Source: Ignavibacteriota bacterium (lineage in GTDB: Bacteria > Bacteroidota > Ignavibacteria > Tepidaquicellales > Tepidaquicellaceae). Taken from it: 23,361 bases of DNA. How positions within the stretch are numbered: the stretch's first letter is position 1; each line of letters opens with the position of its first letter. Below are positions 14,741-23,140 of this stretch, piece by piece. The stretch covers positions 1 through 23,361 of the forward strand of contig PMIW01000228.1 in NCBI GenBank assembly GCA_003158365.1. The letters run 5' to 3'. The notes under the pieces were generated by a model that was given only the letters and a program-made list of their open reading frames with translations, searched no databases and had not been told where the DNA came from. The position numbers and the translations under genes are program-made.

Positions 14741-15598
14741 TCAAAACGGAATCGTCGCTGTAAATGTCGAACCGATAAAGAAAAATTTCTTAACATTAAA
14801 TGATGTTCCTGCGTATACGTCTAAAGTAACATAATCACTCAGGTATGTGGAGAAATCAAGGTCAACCCTGTTATCTGAAGTTGTACCGCTTTCAAGCAGA
14901 CCCGTAAATTCAAGATACAAACCAACATTATCAGAAAAAGAATACCCCGGACTTACACAATAATTATATGAATTACTTTTATCCTGTTTGTAACCGCTCC
15001 ACGTAGTTCCAAAATTATAAATTAAATCAACTTCTTTACTCAATGAATTATAAAAATTTAAAGTTAAATCTGTTCCCACAGTGTTTGGTGTGAAAGCAGG
15101 GTTCCCTATATTCGGCAGGTTCATGATACCCGTAAATGCAATACTCGGTCGGGCTTTTTTATTCGAAAGTAACCCCGCTTTAAATCCCAGACCCAGGGAA
15201 CTTAATCCGGAAGTGTTTTTAGTTGCAGATATAATTCTATTTTTTGGTGTCTTAATAGTAGCAGTGCCGTTAGTTAAAACTCCTGTATAACCTGTAAGAA
15301 TCTGAAGTTCGAGATTTTTAATCAACCCGTACCTGAAAGTAATGGCGGGTGCATTAAAATATTTGAGGTCTGACTGTACATTTACCTGAATTTTTTTTAT
15401 TGAATTTGCCGAACCCTTAGTATATTTCTCCATATAAAAATCGGCATCAATCTCGAGTGATTTTGAGTCAACCATATCATATACAGTACTACCTTCTTCG
15501 GGCTTACTTCCCGAAACCTGTGAAAAAACATGAACCGGTAATAAAATCAGAATGGAAAATAAGATACTTGCATAAACAGTACATTTACTCTTAATCAT
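14741..15598 (-). CDS. Putative outer-membrane beta-barrel protein
   Basis: 285-aa exported protein. The signal peptide (about 1-26, core YASILFSILILLPVHVFS) is followed by about 30 linker residues and then alternating amphipathic strands to the end. The last residues, FIGSTFTATIPF, finish on phenylalanine, the usual beta-barrel insertion signal. Phrases such as FRYGLIKNLELQILTGY and GLGLGFKAGL, the SIAFTGIMNLP segment, and a C-terminal pattern of glycine- and aromatic-rich strands recall the MetA/phenol-degradation-pathway-like barrel family, but I cannot place it firmly. Function is unknown; transport of a hydrophobic compound is one possibility. It is convergent with nrnA and divergent from the reductase-like gene. 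Confidence 0.65.
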   Translation of the reverse strand: MIKSKCTVYASILFSILILLPVHVFSQVSGSKPEEGSTVYDMVDSKSLEIDADFYMEKYTKGSANSIKKIQVNVQSDLKYFNAPAITFRYGLIKNLELQILTGYTGVLTNGTATIKTPKNRIISATKNTSGLSSLGLGFKAGLLSNKKARPSIAFTGIMNLPNIGNPAFTPNTVGTDLTLNFYNSLSKEVDLIYNFGTTWSGYKQDKSNSYNYCVSPGYSFSDNVGLYLEFTGLLESGTTSDNRVDLDFSTYLSDYVTLDVYAGTSFNVKKFFFIGSTFTATIPF

Positions 15599-15688
15599 TT
15601 AGTGTAATTCAAAAATTAATAATTGTTAATATGAATATTATAAAATAATATAGCACAAACAAGTAAATTAAATTAACAAAACCTGATG

Positions 15689-15696
15689 TAATTTTG
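15689..15696 (+). promoter_or_regulatory. Possible Bacteroidota-type -7 box (TAATTTTG)
   Basis: TAATTTTG matches the TAnnTTTG consensus about 90 bases before the reductase-like start codon at 15786, which allows a normal 5' leader with its AGGAG site. No clear -33 TTTG is present, so confidence is low. Confidence 0.3.
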
Positions 15697-15772
15697 CGCT
15701 TGTTTAGATAATTGATTTTATCTTATTGTTTAATTGGAACGTATATAGAAATTCTCTGTTTGTTTTAATAGT

Positions 15773-15777
15773 AGGAG
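15773..15777 (+). promoter_or_regulatory. Shine-Dalgarno site AGGAG that fixes the start at 15786
   Basis: AGGAG lies 8 bases before ATG at 15786. An earlier in-frame ATG at 15726 lacks any such site and would add a 20-residue non-homologous extension, so 15786 is preferred. Confidence 0.7.
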
Positions 15778-15785
15778 ATAAAAAG

Positions 15786-16508
15786 ATGGAAAAGCAAATT
15801 ATTAAACTGGTAAAAAAGGATGCTATTGCAGAGGGAACTATGCTGTTTACTTTTGACCGTCCGAAAAACTTTATTTACAAAGCAGGGCAATCGGTTGACC
15901 TTACATTGATAAACCCTCCAGAGACCGACGCAGAAGGAAACATACGCTCTTTTTCACTTGTATCGGCACCATTTGAAAACCAATTATCTTTTGCAACAAG
16001 AATGAGAGATACAGCTTTTAAAAGATTTCTTCATGAAATGCCTTTAAATACAAAACTGGAGCTTGCGGGACCTTTCGGTTCATTTACTTTGCATAAGGAC
16101 TCTTCCAAACCTGCAATATTTCTTGTGGGAGGAATCGGTATTACTCCTTTTTACAGCATGATTAAAACAGCTTCGATTGGAAAACTTCCGCATAAAATAT
16201 TTTTATTCTACTCTAACCGCCGGCCTGAAGATACAGCATTTCTCAGCCAACTGACTGACATGCAAAAAGATAATCCCAATTATAAACTAATTGCAACTAT
16301 GTCTGAAATGGAAAAATCAAAAATGAAATGGACAGGTGAAACAGGTTATATTAATAAAGAAATGATTAATAAATATTTTCGATATACTTCGGAACCTATT
16401 TATTACAGCGCAGGTCCGCCTGAAATGGTAGCTGCAATGAGAAAAATATTGATTGATATGGGTGCCGATGAGGATAATGTCAGAACCGAGGAGTTTTCGG
16501 GATATTAA
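15786..16508 (+). CDS. FAD-dependent ferredoxin/flavodoxin-NADP reductase-like oxidoreductase
   Basis: 240-aa cytoplasmic flavoprotein of the ferredoxin-NADP reductase superfamily that shuttles electrons between NAD(P)H and a one-electron carrier. The FAD-binding barrel has RSFSLVSAP (54-62) and the AGPFGSF segment. The NAD(P)-binding domain has LVGGIGITPFYSM (113-125), FLFYSNRRPEDTAF, and YYSAGPPEMV. The C-terminus ends EEFSGY, typical of the family. It lacks any fused 2Fe-2S or globin domain, so it is a stand-alone reductase; 240 residues is normal for this group. The start at 15786 is supported by AGGAG; an upstream in-frame ATG at 15726 is less likely. Divergent from the barrel-protein gene and ended by a shared hairpin. 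Electron partner not known. Confidence 0.88.
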   Translation: MEKQIIKLVKKDAIAEGTMLFTFDRPKNFIYKAGQSVDLTLINPPETDAEGNIRSFSLVSAPFENQLSFATRMRDTAFKRFLHEMPLNTKLELAGPFGSFTLHKDSSKPAIFLVGGIGITPFYSMIKTASIGKLPHKIFLFYSNRRPEDTAFLSQLTDMQKDNPNYKLIATMSEMEKSKMKWTGETGYINKEMINKYFRYTSEPIYYSAGPPEMVAAMRKILIDMGADEDNVRTEEFSGY

Positions 16509-16534
16509 CAATAAAAAAAATCTTAAAAATAAAA

Positions 16535-16562
16535 ATCCGTCAGACCTTACGGCCTGACGGAT
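16535..16562. terminator. Shared bidirectional terminator hairpin
   Basis: ATCCGTCAG (16535-16543) pairs perfectly with CTGACGGAT (16554-16562) around a 10-nt loop that can add CC/GG pairs. An A-rich run precedes it, which becomes TTTTTATTTTT for minus-strand transcripts, so it should end the lipoprotein operon strongly. On the plus strand it is followed only by ATACTTTTC, a weaker stop for the reductase gene. Confidence 0.85.
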
Positions 16563-16570
16563 ATACTTTT

Positions 16571-17245
16571 CTATTTACCAATTAACTGTACAGCGTCAAT
16601 TTCTTTCCATCCATGAATTAAATTATTGGCAAGCGTTATTTTTATTTCCCTGGTCTTGTAATCCGTCTTATCAAATTTTGCTATGAAATATTGAATCTTA
16701 TCGGGTTCATACTTCGTTTTATCGAGCCCCTCCCAGACAGTATGGCTCTTTCCTTTTTCATCAATCAATTCGATTTTAATAATTGCCCCGGGATTAAATG
16801 ACTGCCGGATTCTTATCTCTGTTGCGTTTACGGCTTTTTCATAACTTAATTCAACCCATTCAATTCCTTTTTCCGCTTCGAGCGATGTCCACGCCCTTCC
16901 GTCATCACCGTATTTTTCAACATTGGGAGCGCCCGTCATCTGCGCAGGTGTCCAGGTATCCTTTTCTTTGTGGTCACCATAAGTCGAACTTGCTTCTGCC
17001 GTTATTGCCCACTGCCCGAGTGAATCTTTTAAAATTTTGTCTTCTTCAAGGGCTTCCTTTACCTTTTTTTCCCTGTCCGCCTGGTCATTAATTGCTTTTA
17101 ATGAATCCTCTTTCTTTTGCTGATTCGATACTGCTTCATCCTTTTTCTTATCCGCCATACCGTCTTCCTTTTTTGAATCTGTTTTTTTCCCGCACGCAGA
17201 AAAAACAAATGCCGTTACAAGAAACAGATAAATAAGTTTTTTCAT
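16571..17245 (-). CDS. Lipoprotein with a discoidin-like carbohydrate-binding domain
   Basis: 224-aa lipoprotein. The lipobox VFSAC places the lipidated cysteine at C18. Residues 20-70 are a charged K/E/D-rich helical linker. The rest is a beta-sandwich of galactose-binding-like type: WAITAEASSTYGDH, the QMTGAPNVEKYGDDGRAW segment, EWVELSYEKAV with IRIRQSFNPGAI, and a closing HGWKEIDAVQLIGK. I know this pattern from domains thought to bind glycans or the cell surface in Bacteroidota. It starts 19 bases after the stop of the subtilase gene on the same strand, so the two are very likely co-transcribed and ended by the hairpin at 16535-16562. A role as a surface or periplasmic partner of the protease is inference only. 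Confidence 0.8.
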   Translation of the reverse strand: MKKLIYLFLVTAFVFSACGKKTDSKKEDGMADKKKDEAVSNQQKKEDSLKAINDQADREKKVKEALEEDKILKDSLGQWAITAEASSTYGDHKEKDTWTPAQMTGAPNVEKYGDDGRAWTSLEAEKGIEWVELSYEKAVNATEIRIRQSFNPGAIIKIELIDEKGKSHTVWEGLDKTKYEPDKIQYFIAKFDKTDYKTREIKITLANNLIHGWKEIDAVQLIGK

Positions 17246-17264
17246 TTTTAATCCTTTTTTTATT

Positions 17265-20200
17265 TTATTTAATAACTAACATTTTTTTTACTTCTTTAAA
17301 ATTATCCGCAACTATTCTGTAAAAACACACTCCGCTTGAAATGTTGCCAGCATTAAAATCCAAAGTGTAATATCCTGCTGTCTTCTTTTCGTTGAGAAGA
17401 TTTTTTATTTCCCTTCCCGAGATATCATATATCTTAATGCTTACGTTACAGTCATATGGAATATCGAAATCAATCTTCGTCGCGGGATTGAAAGGATTGG
17501 GATAATTTTGTGATAAAGAAAATTTCTTGGGCAGGGAAATCTCTATCTCTCCGGATAAATCATAAAATTTATAATTACCGTTCAAATCCATTTGTTTTAA
17601 TCTATAAATGTATTTGCCGATTTTGAGTTTAAAATCATTAAAGCTATATTTCGTCTGAGTGTTTGAATTTCCTTTCCCGTTAACATATCCGATTTTGCTG
17701 TATTCTGGTAACCCGTTAATAACTTCAGCTCTTTGGATTTCAAATCCTTTATTATTGGTTTCGGTTGCGGTTGTCCAGTTTAATTGCACGTCTCTTTTAA
17801 TTACTGTTCCCGAAAAAGCAATTAATTCCACCGGTGCCGCAGTCGGAGTCTGTAAAGAAACCCTGAACGTAGATTTCGAGGGGTCATTAGTTGCGATATT
17901 AAGAACGGCATCTTCAAATTCATCAGTATTATCATTCCCGTTAATAAATTTTGATTTTAAAGGCCATTCCATTGAAATCGTGAATTTTCCGCTATCTCCC
18001 GTATTAATTGAAACCGGTGAAGCCAATAATGAAAACAAAGATGGATACAAACCCGTGAATGATGTAGAATTAATTCTTAAAATATCATTTCCTACATTTT
18101 TCAGATAAAAATCTTTAATACCGCCTCCGACAATAAAAGAACAAATTGAATCAATATCATAATCCAGCCTTGCGGATGAACTGACCACTCCGTTCATCGT
18201 TAAAAATGAAATTCTCAGGCTGTCAAAATAGGGTACGTCCGGCGTACTTGCATCGAGATTTACAAATTGCCAGTTTCCGTTTGCATCAGTTCCGTTATAC
18301 CCTCTCAGAATATATTCGGGTTTATAAAAACCGTTTGCGTATGGTTGCGTGCCGTCTTTCCAAAATTTTGTACTGCTGTCCGTTACGGTTGCGCCTGCAA
18401 TTCCGGTTGTGACACCTGCGGCAAAATTATATCCGAATAATTGCTTCCTGTTATTATTAGCATCTGAATTGGGCGACCAGATATACAAAAATTCTTCATC
18501 GCTTAGATATGTGTGACGGAGATTAATTTTCACCCACGTATTTAATATTTTAGTGCCGGAAAATGTAACCGTGGAAGATGTACTGTAATATCCGTCTGTC
18601 GCCGTCCAGTTAGACAATTTATTGGAAACTATTCCCAGGTTTCCGATTGCATAATAACAAAGTGTATATGGATATAACGTATTTGCGAATCTCGGAAAGG
18701 TCGTGGAATTGCCCGTGTTATCATAAGCCCTGATAAAATACTGTATTTCAGTCTGCCTGCCGACACAGGGTATCTTGAATGTAAACGAAGAATCCCCTGC
18801 TATCGTTCTGGCAAATGCAGAATCAAAACCGGACCAACCTTTACCGTTTTTATTCCACCTGTAAATTATTTTCGGCTGGTTTGCCCCTGATACAGGAACT
18901 CCGCTGCCATCCTGGTCCCTGATTTTTACGATAATTTTTGTAGGGTATGTGCTTGAATCAGAATACACATTATCGTGTACTATAGAAGGCGGCGTAACAT
19001 CCACTCCAAGAGCAAGCTCAACCGAATTATAAGCGTTCACTCTTCCGTAACCAAAATACGGATTCCATTTTCCGTATGTTTTTGAATAACCGTAAGAAAC
19101 ATTATCAATTTTATTGCATCCCCTGTAAAGAAAATCTTTAACCTGTGCAGATGTAAAATTCGGATTGACACAGAATATCAAACCCGTAACTCCCGCTGCA
19201 TTAGGGCATGCACAGGATGTTCCGTTAAAATTATATTCATAATCATCTGTACTGTAACCGCCCGAACCGTGAATATCCGTAGTCGGACAGATAGTCGGCG
19301 CAACTACATCCAGATCGCCGTTTGCATCTTCCCCGTAATTTCCGCCCCACCAGAACTGATTTCCCGTACCTGTGTTTTTTGACTGATCATTTGCCGTAGA
19401 GGCACCAACACAAACTACCGTTGCAAGATACGAAGGATATTCGGGTGGATTTTTCCCGTCGTTTCCGGAAGCAAATAATATAACAGTACCTTTACCGCCT
19501 CTGCTGTTGTTTGCGCAATTATTAATGGCATTGGTCAAAACTGCGGCGGGACTTCCACCGCCCCAGCTGTTGCTTGAAACGTGAATTCCCCTTACTCTTG
19601 CTGTATCGAAAGCTCTAGCAATATTTGCATTCGTAGTGAAATTTCCTGCATTATCTACAAGTCTGAATGACATCATTTTACAACTGCTGTTAGAAGTATT
19701 ATCTCCCCCGCAAATTCCCGCAACTCCCAAACCATTGTTCGAGCGTGCGCCTATTATTCCCATAGTACATGTACCGTGACTCCCCGGGTCGGTCGATACT
19801 GTATTGGTATTTGCATATGCATTATATCCCGTGATTAAATTTTGAGCGAGGTCGGGATGCACCGAATCAACACCTGTATCAAATAAACCTATTATCACCG
19901 AACCGTTACCTTTTACAATATCCCATGCCTTATCAACATCCATATCGGCATTGGGAATACCGTTATTGCTTGCTAAGTCTCCGTAACCTGCATCACCTGC
20001 CGTGGTAATGGATTGTCCTGTATTGTTTAATGCCCACTGAACCGGATAAAGCGGATCATTTGGTGTCCAGTTGAAAAAACCCTCTGCAGGAATTAAAAAA
20101 TCAGGTTCGGCATATTCAAATATTCCGGTATTAAAATAAATATCCGAAAGCTCTAAAGCATTTTTATTAACACCGTCATTAGTTTTTAACAAAAACCCTT

Positions 20201-20663
20201 TTTCGTCCGAAATGGGACCAACTATGTGTACATTATTTTGAGCGTTTAAAATATCCAGCCTGTTTTTATCTTTTATGTGCCTCAGACGGACTATGAATTC
20301 ATCGGTGGGAATCTGAGTAACCTTCCGGGAATCACCATAATATGTATATGTCGCGAATTTTATTAACCCGGGACGCGATGAAAATAAATTTATATAACTT
20401 TGAACCCTTGATATACTTTTATCGGTGCCGAAACTGATTAAATAGAAATTATCCACGGATTTCAGGCTGTCCCCTCCGAACATCAAAGATTTTATCTGAG
20501 CATCAATATAACCCTTCATATATACTCCAGTATTCACAACAACTGCAGCCCTGTCGTTTCTTTTCTGTAAGTCTATTTTAATTCCGGAATAATAATAATA
20601 ATCTGTAGCTAATGTTGATGCACAAATTAAAAATACAAATATTAGAATGAATATTATCCTCAT
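17265..20663 (-). CDS. Large T9SS-exported subtilisin-like (S8) protease
   Basis: 1132-aa secreted multidomain protease. A signal peptide (1-19) is followed by a propeptide region to about 200. The S8 catalytic domain (about 245-555) carries the triad D262 (GLFDTGVDSVHPDL), H296 (GSHGT) and S483 (NGTSCACPNAAG), with oxyanion N401 in ASGNDG. Next come a spacer with an Ig-like stretch (about 560-670), a proprotein-convertase P-like domain (about 675-825, with WVKINLRHTYLSDEEF), an ASH/choice-of-anchor-D-like segment (about 850-940, ATNDPS), a fibronectin-like unit (PVELIAFSGTV, LNWTTATETNNKGFEIQR) and a T9SS type A sorting domain with YPNPFNPATKIDFDIP. It is probably an outer-surface or released protease for nutrition or envelope maturation. 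First gene of an operon with the downstream lipoprotein. Confidence 0.93.
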   Translation of the reverse strand: MRIIFILIFVFLICASTLATDYYYYSGIKIDLQKRNDRAAVVVNTGVYMKGYIDAQIKSLMFGGDSLKSVDNFYLISFGTDKSISRVQSYINLFSSRPGLIKFATYTYYGDSRKVTQIPTDEFIVRLRHIKDKNRLDILNAQNNVHIVGPISDEKGFLLKTNDGVNKNALELSDIYFNTGIFEYAEPDFLIPAEGFFNWTPNDPLYPVQWALNNTGQSITTAGDAGYGDLASNNGIPNADMDVDKAWDIVKGNGSVIIGLFDTGVDSVHPDLAQNLITGYNAYANTNTVSTDPGSHGTCTMGIIGARSNNGLGVAGICGGDNTSNSSCKMMSFRLVDNAGNFTTNANIARAFDTARVRGIHVSSNSWGGGSPAAVLTNAINNCANNSRGGKGTVILFASGNDGKNPPEYPSYLATVVCVGASTANDQSKNTGTGNQFWWGGNYGEDANGDLDVVAPTICPTTDIHGSGGYSTDDYEYNFNGTSCACPNAAGVTGLIFCVNPNFTSAQVKDFLYRGCNKIDNVSYGYSKTYGKWNPYFGYGRVNAYNSVELALGVDVTPPSIVHDNVYSDSSTYPTKIIVKIRDQDGSGVPVSGANQPKIIYRWNKNGKGWSGFDSAFARTIAGDSSFTFKIPCVGRQTEIQYFIRAYDNTGNSTTFPRFANTLYPYTLCYYAIGNLGIVSNKLSNWTATDGYYSTSSTVTFSGTKILNTWVKINLRHTYLSDEEFLYIWSPNSDANNNRKQLFGYNFAAGVTTGIAGATVTDSSTKFWKDGTQPYANGFYKPEYILRGYNGTDANGNWQFVNLDASTPDVPYFDSLRISFLTMNGVVSSSARLDYDIDSICSFIVGGGIKDFYLKNVGNDILRINSTSFTGLYPSLFSLLASPVSINTGDSGKFTISMEWPLKSKFINGNDNTDEFEDAVLNIATNDPSKSTFRVSLQTPTAAPVELIAFSGTVIKRDVQLNWTTATETNNKGFEIQRAEVINGLPEYSKIGYVNGKGNSNTQTKYSFNDFKLKIGKYIYRLKQMDLNGNYKFYDLSGEIEISLPKKFSLSQNYPNPFNPATKIDFDIPYDCNVSIKIYDISGREIKNLLNEKKTAGYYTLDFNAGNISSGVCFYRIVADNFKEVKKMLVIK

Positions 20664-20843
20664 AATATCCTGTTTATATAATTAATTCTCCCCGTTTAAA
20701 TTTAAAATTTTATGAGGAAAAAAGATATACCTTAAATAAATTACTGAATTTCGGGAATTGCCTTTTATTAAAGTTTTATTGAGTTTTACATTTTAAAAAA
20801 CATTTGATTAAACTAAATTGTATTAATTAACCATTTTCAGCTC

Positions 20844-22139
20844 ATGTTCGAAGAAATTGTCGATTCTAAATTTCAGAAATTAAAGACCTATACGGATAAA
20901 TTAAAATTAATTTCTACGGAAGAAATTAAAAAAAGTGATTTACCCGTTTTTACATTAAATTTTATCTGTAACGAGCAAAAAGAAATAAACGACAGGGATA
21001 CTCTTAACTCCCTGCTCGAAAAATCTGTAAAGCTCAGCGTTAATTATACGTTAAGGCCGAAATGGACAATCGTGAATTATCTGTTCGGAGGTTATGATTC
21101 AAAACCTGCGGAAGAGATTTTAAGAAAAGCCGAAATATTCCAGTTTTACAGATATTATGTTGATTTAATTACTAATCACATTAAAGACCATGCCCTGATG
21201 TTTATTACACAGGACGAAGTCAAGGCCCTGACCGAAGACGCCAACAAAGTTGTTCTGGAAAAACTGGTCAAAGAAACCTCAGGCGTAAAAATTAAAAATT
21301 TCTTTTCGCAGATTTACAAGCTTAAATACGGAGATGAAAGGGAAATTAACCTTGACTGGAGCATACCGTTTTTATTTATAAAACTATTCCTCGAAGATAA
21401 AGATTTTCAGGAACTGCTGGATAAGTTTAAAATTATTCCCGGGCTCGATGATTCTATGGAAATCGAGATGAAAACAGCAATAAAAGTTCTTACTAATAAA
21501 TATTATGTGAATAATGATTTCTTTGTATTGAAAGATGAACCTAAAAATTCAGCAGTTGAAACGTCAAATGTTAAAAATGAAAAGGAAATAAAACCGCCCG
21601 AACTCAGTAAAGAAGAAAAATTTGAAAGACCCGGAAAGATTGATTTAACAGAAGAATTAAGCAATAAACCGGCCGATGATAAAATCCCGGAAGTCAAAAA
21701 GGATATTTCAGCTGAAAATGATGAAGATAAACCCAAAGGATTAATAAGAATAATAAAGAATATTCCCGCAAAAAGATTCCACAGGGAGAAAAAAACTCCG
21801 GAAGAAAAAGCATTTGAAGTTAAAGACGAGCCCGTACCCGAAGTAAAAACAGAAACGGAAGAATACGAAGTAAATTATTATACAGACGGGACAGAAAAGA
21901 TAAAGCATCTTTTTAAGCCGGATGAAAAAAATACAATATTAAAAAAAGTATTTAAGGGAAGTAAGTCCGCAATGAACGAAGCTTTCGACGATATGGAGAA
22001 ATTCAGAACGTGGAACGACGCCTCCGCATATTTAAAGGAATTATTTATAAAAAATAAAGTGGATTTATACAATAAGCGCATCGTCCTTTTTATTGATATT
22101 TTGAATGACCATTTTAAAGAAAAAGAAAAGGGTAAATAA
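20844..22139 (+). CDS. Conserved-looking hypothetical protein upstream of obgE
   Basis: 431-aa soluble protein I cannot assign to a family. No signal peptide or membrane segment is seen, so it is probably cytoplasmic. Residues 1-230 look folded and mostly helical (for example FQFYRYYVDLITNHIKDHAL). Residues about 230-335 are a K/E/P-rich, probably disordered linker. The last 95 residues (about 338-431) look like a second helical domain with FRTWNDASAYLKELFIKN. Its stop codon is 2 bases before the obgE start, so the two are almost certainly co-transcribed and may be translationally coupled. No Shine-Dalgarno motif precedes its ATG. The link to obgE, a ribosome-assembly GTPase gene, suggests a role in that process or in nucleoid/cell-cycle control, but this is context alone. 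Confidence 0.8.
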   Translation: MFEEIVDSKFQKLKTYTDKLKLISTEEIKKSDLPVFTLNFICNEQKEINDRDTLNSLLEKSVKLSVNYTLRPKWTIVNYLFGGYDSKPAEEILRKAEIFQFYRYYVDLITNHIKDHALMFITQDEVKALTEDANKVVLEKLVKETSGVKIKNFFSQIYKLKYGDEREINLDWSIPFLFIKLFLEDKDFQELLDKFKIIPGLDDSMEIEMKTAIKVLTNKYYVNNDFFVLKDEPKNSAVETSNVKNEKEIKPPELSKEEKFERPGKIDLTEELSNKPADDKIPEVKKDISAENDEDKPKGLIRIIKNIPAKRFHREKKTPEEKAFEVKDEPVPEVKTETEEYEVNYYTDGTEKIKHLFKPDEKNTILKKVFKGSKSAMNEAFDDMEKFRTWNDASAYLKELFIKNKVDLYNKRIVLFIDILNDHFKEKEKGK

Positions 22140-22141
22140 AT

Positions 22142-23134
22142 TTGTTTTTAGATTATGTAAAAATTTATATAAGATCGGGTGACGGAGGAAACGGTTGTAT
22201 TAGTTTCCGCAGGGAAAAATATGTTCCAAAAGGCGGTCCGAACGGCGGTGACGGAGGAAAAGGCGGGGATATAATATTTAAAGCCAATTCACAGCTCACG
22301 ACTTTAATTGACTTCAGGTACAGGGCGCACTATAAAGCAGGCAGGGGCCAGCACGGCATGGGCGGAGACAAAACAGGTAAAAATGCTGAAGATATTATAA
22401 TCAAAGTTCCCTGCGGAAGTGTTGTAAAGGATTTTGAATCAGAAGGTGTCATTGCGGAACTTTTGACCGACGGTGAGGAAAAAGTTATACTGAAAGGCGG
22501 AAAGGGCGGAAAAGGCAATACTCACTTTAAATCCTCTACAAACCAGGCACCGCGCACGGCCGAAAAAGGAAAACCGGGGGAAGAAAAAAATATTGTAATA
22601 GAATTAAAACTTATCGCAGATGTGGGACTTGTCGGATTTCCGAATGCAGGTAAATCAACCTTGATTTCGAAAATCTCTTCTGCAAAACCGAAAATTGCAG
22701 ACTATCCTTTCACAACACTTGTTCCAAATCTCGGTATCGTTAAATACAGGGATTATGATTCCTTTGTAGTGGCTGATATTCCCGGAATAATCGAAGGAGC
22801 ATCCAGCGGGAAAGGGCTTGGAATACAGTTTCTCAGGCATATTGAAAGAACAAGACTTTTATTATTTCTGATAGACACAACAAAATTCAGCGGTCTGGAA
22901 AAAACCTTTCTGAAGGAATTTAAAACACTTCTTAAAGAACTTGAAAATTACGAAGCGGACTTGCTCGATAAGCCAAGAATATTATGCTTTACCAAAATAG
23001 ATGCAATTACGGATAAGCTGAAAGCCAAACTCGGAAAAGTTAAAACCGATATAGATAAAATTTTAATCTCATCCGTAACGGGTGAAAACTTAAGCGAACT
23101 GAAAGATTTAATCTGGAAAAAATTACATAAATAG
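22142..23134 (+). CDS. obgE: Obg GTPase (ObgE/CgtA), ribosome assembly
   Basis: 330-aa essential-type GTPase acting in late 50S subunit assembly and stress control. The N-terminal glycine-rich Obg domain (1-157) begins FLDYVKIYIRSGDGGNG and includes KYVPKGGPNGGDGGKGGD. The G domain (about 158-330) has the P-loop GFPNAGKST, switch region FTTLVPNLG, DIPGIIEGA (G3), FTKIDA (G4) and SSVTGENL (G5). There is no C-terminal extension, so it is a short Obg. The start is TTG at 22142: it gives the family N-terminus MFLDYVK at the expected position and lies 2 bases after the upstream stop, with AAAAGGG about 7 bases before it. surE follows after 6 bases. Confidence 0.97.
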   Translation: MFLDYVKIYIRSGDGGNGCISFRREKYVPKGGPNGGDGGKGGDIIFKANSQLTTLIDFRYRAHYKAGRGQHGMGGDKTGKNAEDIIIKVPCGSVVKDFESEGVIAELLTDGEEKVILKGGKGGKGNTHFKSSTNQAPRTAEKGKPGEEKNIVIELKLIADVGLVGFPNAGKSTLISKISSAKPKIADYPFTTLVPNLGIVKYRDYDSFVVADIPGIIEGASSGKGLGIQFLRHIERTRLLLFLIDTTKFSGLEKTFLKEFKTLLKELENYEADLLDKPRILCFTKIDAITDKLKAKLGKVKTDIDKILISSVTGENLSELKDLIWKKLHK

Positions 23135-23140
23135 ATTTGC

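Noticed and set aside
15726..15785. 20-residue N-terminal extension of the reductase-like protein from ATG at 15726
   Set aside because: No ribosome site there, and the extension is unlike the family, while ATG at 15786 has AGGAG 8 bases upstream.
17659..18108. 149-aa open frame on the plus strand
   Set aside because: Antisense to the C-terminal domains of the subtilase; no recognisable motif.
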